Positions 1 to 5,742 of a stretch of DNA of 10,410 nt are shown one piece after another. The notes below the pieces were generated by a model that worked only from the letters and a program-made list of their open reading frames with translations, was not told the DNA's origin and made no database searches. Origin of the DNA: an uncultured Helicobacteraceae bacterium (GTDB lineage: Bacteria > Campylobacterota > Campylobacteria > Campylobacterales > Sulfurimonadaceae). Made by a program: the position numbers and the translations under genes. The stretch is from the NCBI GenBank assembly GCA_903903705.1, contig CAIUZU010000217.1, forward strand, positions 1-10,410, written 5' to 3'. Position 1 is the first letter of the stretch; the number at the start of each line of letters is the position of its first letter.

Positions 1-389
1 CCTTTAATAGGATCTATTTTTTTAAAATCAGGCATTATAGCTTTTGTCGTAAATAAAAATCCAAATTGAGCTACTGCTGCTATTATCCCGGCAACTGCAA
101 CTGCAATAGAGAGCGGCATTACGATAAGAAGAAACTCTTTAATCGTTACAATGGCGATATCAATCATAAGTGCCTTATCAAGCGGCATACCCAAAAGTGA
201 AAAGTAGTATCTAAACAGAAGTACCATATGCTTACTCATATATGGAAAAAGCATTATAAAGGCAAGTATCGCAACAAAAAGAGCAATAACGCCTGATGTA
301 TCTTGAGATTTTGGAACATTCCCTTCGTTACGGGCATCCTCTATCTTCTTGGAGGTGGGTTCTTCGGTCTTTTCAGCATCATCTGCCAT
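1..389 (-). CDS. flhB: FlhB, flagellar type III export gate protein (5' part, runs off the left edge)
   Basis: FlhB is an inner-membrane component of the flagellar type III export apparatus; its C-terminal cytoplasmic domain, not in this window, self-cleaves and switches substrate specificity. About 129 codons are present. The N-terminus shows the family hallmark of a charged cytoplasmic start (EKTEEPTSKKIEDAR, residues 6-20, then EGNVPKSQD) followed by a first membrane segment at about 33-52 and a second at about 88-113. The segment ending TTKAIMPDFKKIDPIK (residues 114-129) matches the conserved FlhB region after the second helix. The start is the ATG at 389-387, preceded by a strong AGGAGA (395-400) five bases upstream. 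It lies downstream of nadC on the same strand. Its leader and first nine codons are duplicated upstream at 498-546, so transcripts from further upstream carry a second start site. Identification is secure; only the C-terminal half is unseen. Confidence 0.93.
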   Translation of the reverse strand, partial: MADDAEKTEEPTSKKIEDARNEGNVPKSQDTSGVIALFVAILAFIMLFPYMSKHMVLLFRYYFSLLGMPLDKALMIDIAIVTIKEFLLIVMPLSIAVAVAGIIAAVAQFGFLFTTKAIMPDFKKIDPIK

Positions 390-409
390 TAATATCTCCT
401 AGAAGAACA
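361..409. repeat. 49-bp perfect direct repeat, inner copy (authentic flhB start)
   Basis: This stretch is identical, base for base, to 498-546 (offset 137). Read on the minus strand it holds 20 bases of leader with the AGGAGA ribosome binding site, the ATG, and the first nine codons of flhB plus two bases. The bases just outside both copies differ (360 against 497, 410 against 547), so the repeat ends are sharp. This copy is the one continuous with the flhB reading frame. Confidence 0.97.
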
Positions 410-526
410 CACAAAATCTTGAAAAGATTTTACTTCAGCAGCATAGCGCTTAGCGTAGAAAAAGGGACTTGTTCCTTTTTCGTTCAAAATGATGTAATCT
501 TCGGTCTTTTCAGCATCATCTGCCAT
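389..526 (-). CDS. Upstream reading frame of 45 codons, created by the duplicated flhB start
   Basis: Starting at the ATG in the outer repeat copy (526-524), the frame encodes MADDAEKTED and then a 35-residue non-FlhB stretch through the 88-bp segment and the inner leader. It stops with TAA at 391-389, which shares one base with the flhB ATG (TAATG). It has exactly the same strong ribosome binding site as flhB. It is therefore likely to be translated if transcribed, and its stop would place terminating ribosomes on the flhB start (translational coupling). The peptide has no recognisable domain; I see it as a regulatory or accidental product rather than a conserved protein. It could also be a relic with no effect. 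Confidence 0.4.
   Translation of the reverse strand: MADDAEKTEDYIILNEKGTSPFFYAKRYAAEVKSFQDFVCSSRRY
410..497. repeat. 88-bp hairpin-rich segment between direct repeats, possible small mobile or dispersed repeat
   Basis: This segment lies exactly between the two 49-bp repeats. It contains two inverted repeats. One is an 8-bp stem AAAATCTT/AAGATTTT with a 3-base loop at 413-431. The other is GAAAAAGG/CCTTTTTC (458-465 with 474-481), extendable inwards by a G-U and an A-U pair. A GC-richer palindromic word, AGCGCT, lies at 445-450. No transposase is present and no terminal inverted repeat joins the two ends. It may be a miniature insertion whose target was duplicated, a slippage product, or a dispersed intergenic repeat; the sequence alone does not decide. 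It is read through in frame by the 45-codon upstream frame at 389-526. Confidence 0.6.
458..481 (-). terminator. Terminator-like hairpin in the flhB leader
   Basis: The inverted repeat GAAAAAGG/CCTTTTTC closes a short loop, with the run of T forming the far arm. It has the same build as the hairpin after the response-regulator gene at 4219-4243. On the minus strand it would sit about 70 bases before the flhB start, so it could reduce read-through from nadAC or act as an attenuator. Ribosomes translating the upstream 45-codon frame would pass over it. Function is inferred from shape only. Confidence 0.4.
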
Positions 527-546
527 TAATATCTCCTAGAAGAACA
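498..546. repeat. 49-bp perfect direct repeat, outer copy (displaced flhB start)
   Basis: Second copy of the repeat at 361-409. It carries the same AGGAGA (532-537) and ATG (526-524) but leads into an unrelated 88-bp segment rather than into flhB. Its outer edge at 546 lies where transcription from the TACAAT box at 553-558 would be expected to start, which suggests this copy sits in the original leader position and that the 88-bp segment plus one repeat was gained between promoter and gene. Confidence 0.97.
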
Positions 547-552
547 GATGAA

Positions 553-558
553 ATTGTA
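553..558 (-). promoter_or_regulatory. Possible -10 box for flhB transcription
   Basis: On the minus strand TACAAT lies here, just past the nadC stop codon. A start about seven bases downstream would fall at about 546, the outer edge of the 49-bp repeat. No -35 is evident, as is usual in Campylobacterota. flhB could instead be transcribed only by read-through from nadA-nadC. Confidence 0.4.
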
Positions 559-572
559 GTATTGCACTAAAC

Positions 573-1388
573 TCAATCCATTTTCATAGACAAATCTATC
601 CAATTAGCTTGATGAATAAGAGAACCGCTGCTAATAGCGTCAACACCTGTTTTAGCATAGATTTCAATTGTTTCAAGCGAAATATTTCCACTTGCTTCAA
701 GAAGCACATGGGAGAAATTTTCATCTCTATACTTGAGTATCTTCTCTATAAGTTCAGGCATCATATTATCGCACATGACTATATCCGCTCCGGCAGCAAA
801 AGCCTCTTTTGCCATATCAAAACTTTCAACTTCAACCTCTATCTTCGAAGTAAAAGGTATCTTTTGTCTTGCTTTTAAAATATACGCTTTTAAATCTTTT
901 ATAGTTTTTAAATGCGTATCTTTTATCATTAAAGAGTCATCTAAACCCATGCGATGATTTACAGCACCGCCACATCTTGTTGCATATTTTTCAAAAATTC
1001 TAAGAAGCGGTCTTGTCTTTCTTGTGTCTAACAGTTTTACTCCGTAAGGCTCAACAATCTCAACATATTTTCTAGTTAAGGTTGCAATTGAGCTTGCATG
1101 TAAGAGCATATTTAACAAAGTTCTCTCAATTTTTAAAAGGACATGTGAAGTTCCGCTTAAGGTGGCTAAAACATCGCCTTTTATAAAACTTTCGCAGTCA
1201 CTTTTATTCCATTTTATCTCAAAGTTTTCCAACTTTGCTAAAACATCTATATACTCAACCCCTGCCATAATGCCATCGCTTTTGGCTATTATTTTGGCAC
1301 TGGCACTCACACTCGGTTCAACCAAAGCATACAAATCACCGCGACCTACATCCTGAGAAAGTGTTGATTTTACAAACTCTTCTATCAT
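573..1388 (-). CDS. nadC: Quinolinate phosphoribosyltransferase (nicotinate-nucleotide pyrophosphorylase, carboxylating)
   Basis: NadC converts quinolinate and PRPP to nicotinate mononucleotide, CO2 and pyrophosphate, the step after NadA in de novo NAD synthesis. The 271-residue product has the usual family length. Visible motifs: QDVGRGDL (12-19), the ERTLLNMLLHASSIATLT helix (88-105), substrate-binding DTRKTRPLLR (121-130), GGAVNHRMGLDDSLMIKDTH (140-159), EVEVE (184-188), CDN (206-208), EASGNI (231-236) and GVDAISSGSL (248-257), together the type II PRTase alpha/beta barrel. I chose the ATG at 1388-1386 because it forms an ATGA overlap with the nadA stop and gives the family's normal start MIEEFVKS. 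A frame 12 codons longer (from 1424) is open but would overlap nadA by 40 bases and adds no conserved sequence. The protein is cytosolic and probably translationally coupled to nadA. Confidence 0.96.
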   Translation of the reverse strand: MIEEFVKSTLSQDVGRGDLYALVEPSVSASAKIIAKSDGIMAGVEYIDVLAKLENFEIKWNKSDCESFIKGDVLATLSGTSHVLLKIERTLLNMLLHASSIATLTRKYVEIVEPYGVKLLDTRKTRPLLRIFEKYATRCGGAVNHRMGLDDSLMIKDTHLKTIKDLKAYILKARQKIPFTSKIEVEVESFDMAKEAFAAGADIVMCDNMMPELIEKILKYRDENFSHVLLEASGNISLETIEIYAKTGVDAISSGSLIHQANWIDLSMKMD

Positions 1389-2383
1389 AGTGCCAACATC
1401 CGCTCTAATGCGATTTTCGCCCACTTTTGCGTATTTTCGTCTACATGTATCTCATTGAGCGGCTCGCCCTCATCTATAGACTTTAGCACTTCATAAACGT
1501 CTCTAAGAGTTGTTTCATTCATGGTAGGACACTCCGGTTTTGTAGAAGAGAGGACATAGGTATTTTTCGGACGAAGACGATTTACAAGGTTAAACTCCGT
1601 TCCTACCGCTACTTTTTGATCTTCTGGAAGCTCATTTATATATTTTATGAGTTGAGATGTAGAGCCCACAAAATCTGCTACGTCACATACTGAAGGATCA
1701 CACTCAGGATGCACCGCTATCAAGATTCCCGGATATTTTTTACGATAAAAATTTATATCATCCACGCTAAAGAGCTGATGCACGGAGCAAAAGCCGTTAT
1801 AGCAGATAATATCGGCATTAAGCAGATTTGTACCGTCTCCAATTACGCAAGATTTAAGTCCCATCTGGTTTGCAATATTTTGTCCCAAGCATCTATCAGG
1901 AACAAAAAGTATTTTCTTCCCCTCTTTTAAAGCTGTCGTGATGATTTTTTTCGCATTTGAGCTTGTACAAACCATACCGCCCATCTCTCCGACTTTTGCT
2001 TTCACATCGGCATTTGAGTTGATGTAAGTAATCGGCAAGATGTTTTCATTTGTGATTCCCGCTTCATTAAGCGCTTTTACCGATGCGTCAAACTGCATAC
2101 CGTCTATCATTACAGCCATCGCACAACATGCGGCTTTTGGCATAACGACTCTTTTGTTTGGAGAGAGAACTTTTACACTCTGCCCCATAAACCCAACTCC
2201 GCAGAAGACGACAAATTCGGAGTTGTCGTCTCTTGTTTTGATTGCAAGTTCAAGAGAATCACCGGTTATATCGCCGACTTCAAAAACTTCATCTCTTTGG
2301 TAAAAATGCGCAACAACGGTTACGCTTAACTTTTTTTTATATTCATTAATTTTTTGTATTAATTCTTCATTTGTTAATTGCAA
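1385..2383 (-). CDS. nadA: Quinolinate synthase A (4Fe-4S)
   Basis: NadA condenses iminoaspartate with dihydroxyacetone phosphate to give quinolinate. The 332-residue protein contains the AHFYQ motif (25-29) and three Cys in the positions expected for the [4Fe-4S] ligands: Cys87 (in AACCAMA), Cys199 (in GFCSVHQ) and Cys285 (in ECPTMNETTL). HPECDPSVCDVAD (225-237) and GTEFNLVNRL (261-270) are further family motifs. The start is a TTG at 2383-2381 with GAGGA (2391-2395) seven bases upstream; an ATG at 2370 is out of frame, so TTG appears genuine. A -10 box at 2415-2420 fits a leader of about 25 bases. It is the first gene of nadA-nadC. NadB, which makes iminoaspartate, is not in the window. Confidence 0.96.
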   Translation of the reverse strand: MQLTNEELIQKINEYKKKLSVTVVAHFYQRDEVFEVGDITGDSLELAIKTRDDNSEFVVFCGVGFMGQSVKVLSPNKRVVMPKAACCAMAVMIDGMQFDASVKALNEAGITNENILPITYINSNADVKAKVGEMGGMVCTSSNAKKIITTALKEGKKILFVPDRCLGQNIANQMGLKSCVIGDGTNLLNADIICYNGFCSVHQLFSVDDINFYRKKYPGILIAVHPECDPSVCDVADFVGSTSQLIKYINELPEDQKVAVGTEFNLVNRLRPKNTYVLSSTKPECPTMNETTLRDVYEVLKSIDEGEPLNEIHVDENTQKWAKIALERMLAL

Positions 2384-2414
2384 AAAAATTTCCTCATATT
2401 TTTATAGTGGCGTT

Positions 2415-2420
2415 ATTATA
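2415..2420 (-). promoter_or_regulatory. -10 box (TATAAT) of the nadA-nadC promoter
   Basis: A perfect TATAAT on the minus strand, 32 bases upstream of the nadA TTG. The expected start is near 2408, giving a short leader that includes the GAGGA ribosome binding site. The rest of the promoter is AT-rich without a clear -35. Confidence 0.6.
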
Positions 2421-2440
2421 CCAAATAGATTTTATATCTC

Positions 2441-2446
2441 TATAAT
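2441..2446 (+). promoter_or_regulatory. -10 box (TATAAT) of the plsY-folB promoter
   Basis: A perfect TATAAT on the plus strand 45 bases upstream of the plsY ATG, with an expected start near 2453. It lies only 20 bases from the opposing nadA -10 box, so polymerases at the two divergent promoters would overlap and may compete. Confidence 0.6.
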
Positions 2447-2490
2447 AGTATGTGAAGTACAATAACAAAAAAATTTTAACAGGTTGACAG

Positions 2491-3105
2491 ATGGACTTTT
2501 TATTTAACACGAATGCTCAGTTTTTTATAGCGGCTTATTTAGTAGGCGGTATCCCTTTTGGTTTGCTTTTAGCTAAAAAATATGCAGGTGTAGACATTAA
2601 AGCAAGCGGTTCTGGCAGTATAGGTGCAACAAATGTTTTAAGAGTCGTCAAAGAGACAAATCCCTCACTGGCAAAAAAACTCGGCGCAGCAACACTGGCA
2701 CTTGATGCCATCAAAGGTGTTTTAGTTTTAATTGTTGCATATTTTGCGGGAGTTAGCGAAGCTACGCTTTGGGGCATATCCGTTTTAGCCGTAATCGGTC
2801 ACTGTTTTAGTCCATACTTAAACTTTGAAGGCGGTAAAGGCGTAGCAACAGGAATGGGGGTTATGATGTTTATGCTTCCTCTTGAAACTATTATCGCTCT
2901 TGGGGTTTGGGCATTTGGCGCAAAATTTATCCGTATCTCTTCACTCTCTTCTCTTACAGCTCTAGTCGCCTTGATGATTGCCAGCTTTATCATCCACCCA
3001 GACATGGCACATGCTCCCGTGATAATTATAGGTTTTATACTTTTTTATAAACATATTCCAAATATTATTCGTCTGCTTAAGGGTGAAGAAAAAAGAGTAG
3101 TATGA
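2491..3105 (+). CDS. plsY: Acyl-phosphate--glycerol-3-phosphate acyltransferase PlsY
   Basis: PlsY is an integral inner-membrane enzyme that transfers the acyl group of acyl-phosphate (made by PlsX) to glycerol-3-phosphate, giving lysophosphatidate, the first step of phospholipid synthesis. At 204 residues it has the normal length. The three family motifs are visible: GSGSIGATNVLR (40-51), GHCFSPYLNFEGGKGVAT (103-120, with the glycine-rich phosphate-binding loop), and KHIPNIIRLLKGEEKR (187-202). Hydrophobic segments at about 9-29, 66-86, 92-110, 125-148 and 154-185 account for its five or so membrane passes. AGG at 2481-2483 lies seven bases before the ATG. Its TGA overlaps the folB ATG. Confidence 0.96.
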   Translation: MDFLFNTNAQFFIAAYLVGGIPFGLLLAKKYAGVDIKASGSGSIGATNVLRVVKETNPSLAKKLGAATLALDAIKGVLVLIVAYFAGVSEATLWGISVLAVIGHCFSPYLNFEGGKGVATGMGVMMFMLPLETIIALGVWAFGAKFIRISSLSSLTALVALMIASFIIHPDMAHAPVIIIGFILFYKHIPNIIRLLKGEEKRVV

Positions 3106-3431
3106 CCATTCATGTAGAAGATCTAAAATTTCAATGTATTCTGGGAATTTTGGATTTTGAGAGAACAACGCCTCAAGATGTAATTGTAAATCTTGATATA
3201 GAGTATGAATACGAAGGCAACTTTATAAACTATGTCGATGTTGTCCAAATCGTGAAAGATCTTATGAAAGAAAGTGAATTTTTACTTATTGAAGATGCAC
3301 TGGAAAATATAAATTTAAAGTTAATCAAAGAATTCAACTCCATAAAAAATATCCGTTTAAAGATAACAAAACCCTCTATTTTAAAGGATTGTAAGGTAAG
3401 TGTAAGCAATCATTATGAATCTCAATCTTAA
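3102..3431 (+). CDS. folB: Dihydroneopterin aldolase-family protein FolB
   Basis: FolB cleaves 7,8-dihydroneopterin to 6-hydroxymethyl-dihydropterin and glycolaldehyde in folate synthesis. The 109-residue product fits a single tunnelling-fold subunit. Visible family features are the opening IHVEDLKFQCILGILDFER with Glu20, NYVDV with Tyr44, FLLIEDALENI (60-70) with the conserved Glu64, and the ITKP stretch with Lys90 as the likely catalytic lysine. The match is somewhat divergent in the middle but the order and spacing of motifs fit. It starts inside the plsY stop codon (ATGA), so the two are almost certainly co-transcribed and coupled, although they serve different pathways. No clear hairpin terminator follows. 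Confidence 0.88.
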   Translation: MTIHVEDLKFQCILGILDFERTTPQDVIVNLDIEYEYEGNFINYVDVVQIVKDLMKESEFLLIEDALENINLKLIKEFNSIKNIRLKITKPSILKDCKVSVSNHYESQS

Positions 3432-3532
3432 ATATAAGTTAAAGTTTTATTAAAAAAAATTGAAATTTTCTTTAAATTAACCTAAAAATATGATATCATT
3501 CCGCCAAAATATTAACTCATAGGACACAATTA
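3432..3532 (+). promoter_or_regulatory. Promoter region of the HsrA/CosR-type regulator
   Basis: This 101-base gap is very AT-rich, with T and A runs at 3445-3480. The sequence TATGATATCAT (3489-3499) offers overlapping -10 candidates (TATGAT 3489-3494 or TATCAT 3494-3499). AGGA at 3521-3524 lies eight bases before the ATG and serves as ribosome binding site. TTAAAG (3439-3444) and CTTTAA (3470-3475) form an inverted pair upstream of the -10; HsrA and CosR are known to bind AT-rich TTAA-type sites, so self-regulation is possible, but no operator can be proved by eye. Confidence 0.4.
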
Positions 3533-4207
3533 ATGCGCATTCTTATTATAGAAGATGAAGTTACATTAAACAAAATGCTTGCTGAGGGGCTAAAAGAGTA
3601 TGGTTACCAAAGCGATGTAGTAGAGACTCTTAAAGACGGAGAGTACTACCTGGATATCCGAAACTACGATTTAGTATTAATGGACTGGATGCTTCCTGAT
3701 GGAGACAGCGTTAATATCATAGGCGACATTAAATCAAAAACTCCAAAAACTGTTGTTGTTGTTTTATCTGCTAGAGATGACAACGAGAGTGAAATCGAAG
3801 CTCTAAAAAGCGGTGCGGATGACTACATAAGAAAACCGTTTGACTTTAATGTTCTAGTAGCTCGTCTTGAAGCTCGTCTTCGTTTTGGCGGCAGCAATAT
3901 TATCGAAATTGAAGATTTGATAATCAATCCTGAAGAAGAAAAAATTACATATAAAGACGTAGAGATAGAGCTTAAAGGCAAACCTTTTGAAGTTCTTACA
4001 CACTTGGCACGCCACCGTGATCAAATCGTCTCAAAAGAGCAGTTGCTTGATGCAATCTGGGAAGAGCCTGAGCTTGTTACTCCAAATGTTATCGAGGTTG
4101 CAATTAACCAGATCAGACAAAAAATGGACAAACCTTTAAATATAACAACGATTGAGACTGTTCGCCGTCGCGGTTACCGTTTTTGCTTTCCTAAAGAGAT
4201 AAATTAA
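3533..4207 (+). CDS. hsrA: OmpR/PhoB-family response regulator, HsrA (HP1043)/CosR orthologue with an intact phosphorylation site
   Basis: This 224-residue transcription regulator has a receiver domain (1-118) and a winged-helix DNA-binding domain (about 125-219). From residue 148 on, the protein matches what I know of H. pylori HsrA and C. jejuni CosR almost residue for residue (KGKPFEVLTHLARHRD, EVAINQIRQKMDKP, ETVRRRGYRF), so orthology is not in doubt. Those proteins are essential regulators of housekeeping and oxidative-stress genes and are atypical, lacking the acceptor aspartate. Here the receiver is canonical: Glu7/Asp8 acid pocket, Asp51 acceptor in LMDWMLPDG, Ser79 switch residue, Lys101 in RKPF. 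The only cysteine is Cys218, the conserved C-terminal one. A histidine kinase gene follows after a terminator hairpin. The start ATG has AGGA eight bases upstream. Confidence 0.93.
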   Translation: MRILIIEDEVTLNKMLAEGLKEYGYQSDVVETLKDGEYYLDIRNYDLVLMDWMLPDGDSVNIIGDIKSKTPKTVVVVLSARDDNESEIEALKSGADDYIRKPFDFNVLVARLEARLRFGGSNIIEIEDLIINPEEEKITYKDVEIELKGKPFEVLTHLARHRDQIVSKEQLLDAIWEEPELVTPNVIEVAINQIRQKMDKPLNITTIETVRRRGYRFCFPKEIN

Positions 4208-4218
4208 TTATCTTCAAT

Positions 4219-4243
4219 GTAAAAAGGAGCTTCTCCTTTTTAC
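4219..4243 (+). terminator. Hairpin terminator between response regulator and kinase genes
   Basis: A perfect 11-bp inverted repeat GTAAAAAGGAG/CTCCTTTTTAC with a 3-base loop lies 12 bases after the regulator's stop codon. The T run forms the descending arm, and the symmetric build could act in both directions. It implies that the regulator and the downstream kinase are mostly transcribed separately. Confidence 0.75.
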
Positions 4244-4298
4244 TACATTTCATCATCAGACACTCATTTTTGAAAATTTATTTTTAAATAAAATTGGC

Positions 4299-4304
4299 TA
4301 CAAT
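4299..4304 (+). promoter_or_regulatory. Candidate -10 box of the histidine kinase gene
   Basis: TACAAT preceded by TTGGC in an AT-rich tract, 31 bases before the kinase ATG and after the hairpin at 4219-4243. It fits a kinase gene with its own promoter. No convincing -35 is seen. Confidence 0.4.
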
Positions 4305-4335
4305 TACATACTTTTGTTTTTAAATAGGTAAAGAA

Positions 4336-5640
4336 ATGTTCTCAAAAAGCAGTATTAGACAGAGTTTTTTAATTCAACTTATCTTTGCCTCAGCATCGCT
4401 TATATTTATATTTTCATCTCTTTTATACTTCTATATTCAAAGTTCTATCATTGAAGAGAAACACCAAGAACTTCTTGACTATGCAAAAAATGTGTCAAGC
4501 AACGAGTCTATCTACGGCGCAGAGATGCCTACTCCTGAAGCTTATTTAGGGCTAAGCATAGAAATAGTGCATCTTAAAAAAGAACATCTTGATATAGATC
4601 TCTACGAGATGACAAAAAATAAAAAATCTTATTTGACACTTATTTATCCATTTAATTTAGATGATCTTAGTTATCTAAAAATCACTAAAGAGATAACTTC
4701 TACAAAAATACTCCTCGATAAAATTTTGAACTACCTTTTTATTATAAATATTGCAGGCTTTTTACTTGTAATCATCTATGCAATCGGACTATCCAAGATG
4801 CTTGTATCTCCCGTTAAGACGCTAAGCAACAAGCTCTCAAATATGAATGAGCATCTTATGCGTCCCATAATCGTTGAAGAGTTACCTGAAGAGTTTGAAC
4901 CCCTTGGGACAACCATAAACCATCTAATTGCAAGAATACAAAACTTTGTAAAATATCAAAAAGAACTCTTTATCGGAACGGCACATGAGCTAAAAACTCC
5001 GCTTGCAGTCATAAAACTTAAAAATCAAGTTACGCTTATAAAAAAACGCTCCGCCGAGGAGTATATAGATGCTCTTAACGTAACAAATAAAACTGTAGAT
5101 GAGATGAATATAATCGTATCAAATATTCTAAATATCGGTCGTCAAGAGGGAGCACAACTTGAAAAACCGCAAGAAGTGGATGTTATAGAAATTCTTCATC
5201 AAAAAGCCGATGATTTTAGGCTTTTAGCCGAAAACGAGGGCAAAACACTTCACATGTATTTTGAACCAAACGGATATATGGCATTTCTCCAAATAAGCCT
5301 TCTTAATCAAATCGTTCAAAATTTCTTGCAAAATGCACTAAAGTTTACTCCAAAAGATAAAAGCGTAATACTTAGAAGTTCGCTAAACAGCCATGGACTG
5401 CTTATAGAAGTAATAGATGAGGGATGTGGAATCGATGAAAGTTCAGACCTCTTTGCCCCTTTTAAGAGAGAGGGAAATAAACCGGGAGTAGGTCTTGGAC
5501 TCTTTTTAGCAAAAAGTGCGGCCGATGCACTCGGTGCTAAAATAAGCATTAAAAACAGAACAGACGGGATTACCGGAACAGTATCTAGTTTAAACCTAAA
5601 TTCAAAGCTCTCATGTATACTTCCCATAAACAAAAAATAG
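4336..5640 (+). CDS. Membrane sensor histidine kinase, probable partner of the HsrA-like regulator
   Basis: A 434-residue sensor kinase of the inner membrane. Two membrane helices (about 12-36 and 133-155) enclose a periplasmic sensor region of roughly 96 residues with no domain I recognise. A HAMP-like linker (about 153-205) leads to the dimerisation and phosphotransfer domain with the H box FIGTAHELKTPLAVIK (phospho-acceptor His217, then Glu218). The catalytic domain shows the N box QNFLQNALKF (Asn333), G1 box DEGCGID (361-367), F box LFAPFKR (372-378) and G2 box GVGLGLF (384-390). All catalytic elements are intact. The start has a weak AGGTAAAG upstream (4326-4333). Position directly after the regulator gene, on the same strand, makes it the obvious candidate kinase, although a terminator and a separate promoter lie between them. 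The signal sensed is unknown. Confidence 0.9.
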   Translation: MFSKSSIRQSFLIQLIFASASLIFIFSSLLYFYIQSSIIEEKHQELLDYAKNVSSNESIYGAEMPTPEAYLGLSIEIVHLKKEHLDIDLYEMTKNKKSYLTLIYPFNLDDLSYLKITKEITSTKILLDKILNYLFIINIAGFLLVIIYAIGLSKMLVSPVKTLSNKLSNMNEHLMRPIIVEELPEEFEPLGTTINHLIARIQNFVKYQKELFIGTAHELKTPLAVIKLKNQVTLIKKRSAEEYIDALNVTNKTVDEMNIIVSNILNIGRQEGAQLEKPQEVDVIEILHQKADDFRLLAENEGKTLHMYFEPNGYMAFLQISLLNQIVQNFLQNALKFTPKDKSVILRSSLNSHGLLIEVIDEGCGIDESSDLFAPFKREGNKPGVGLGLFLAKSAADALGAKISIKNRTDGITGTVSSLNLNSKLSCILPINKK

Positions 5641-5655
5641 CAAAATTTAAAAAAT

Positions 5656-5669
5656 AATAAAGCTTTATT
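5656..5669. other. Short perfect palindrome after the kinase gene
   Basis: AATAAAGCTTTATT is a 14-base perfect palindrome, 16 bases beyond the kinase stop and within the 102-base gap before the ferredoxin gene. It could be part of a weak terminator or a protein-binding site, or arise by chance in AT-rich sequence. Confidence 0.25.
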
Positions 5670-5742
5670 TCGATATAAATCGTGCACATGAAAATATATC
5701 AAAAAATATATTTAAATTGGACTATAACTATAAGGTATTTTA

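Noticed and set aside
296..529. 77-codon plus-strand frame across the flhB start and its duplicated leader
   Set aside because: It is antisense to flhB and to the repeat, has no ribosome binding site, and its sequence is explained by the duplicated flhB codons on the other strand.
1293..1312. Repeated TGGCAC words in nadC resembling a sigma-54 -24 element
   Set aside because: They lie inside a coding region, antisense to it, with no TTGC at the right distance; they simply encode an Ala/Ser run.
1389..1424. Twelve-codon N-terminal extension of nadC
   Set aside because: It overlaps nadA by 40 bases and lacks family similarity; the ATG at 1388 gives the usual NadC start and an ATGA overlap.
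3859..3882. Short tandem repeat GCTCGTCTTGAA/GCTCGTCTTCGT in the regulator gene
   Set aside because: It encodes the normal ARLEARLR helix found in this protein family and is not a DNA-level repeat of interest.
5316..5702. 128-codon minus-strand frame opposite the kinase 3' end
   Set aside because: It is a shadow of the kinase catalytic domain, with no recognisable protein features and no ribosome binding site.
5721..5735. TATAACTATAAGG as a -10 box for the ferredoxin gene
   Set aside because: A start from it would fall on or after the AAGG ribosome binding site (5732-5735), leaving no usable leader; the true promoter is probably further upstream but is not clear.
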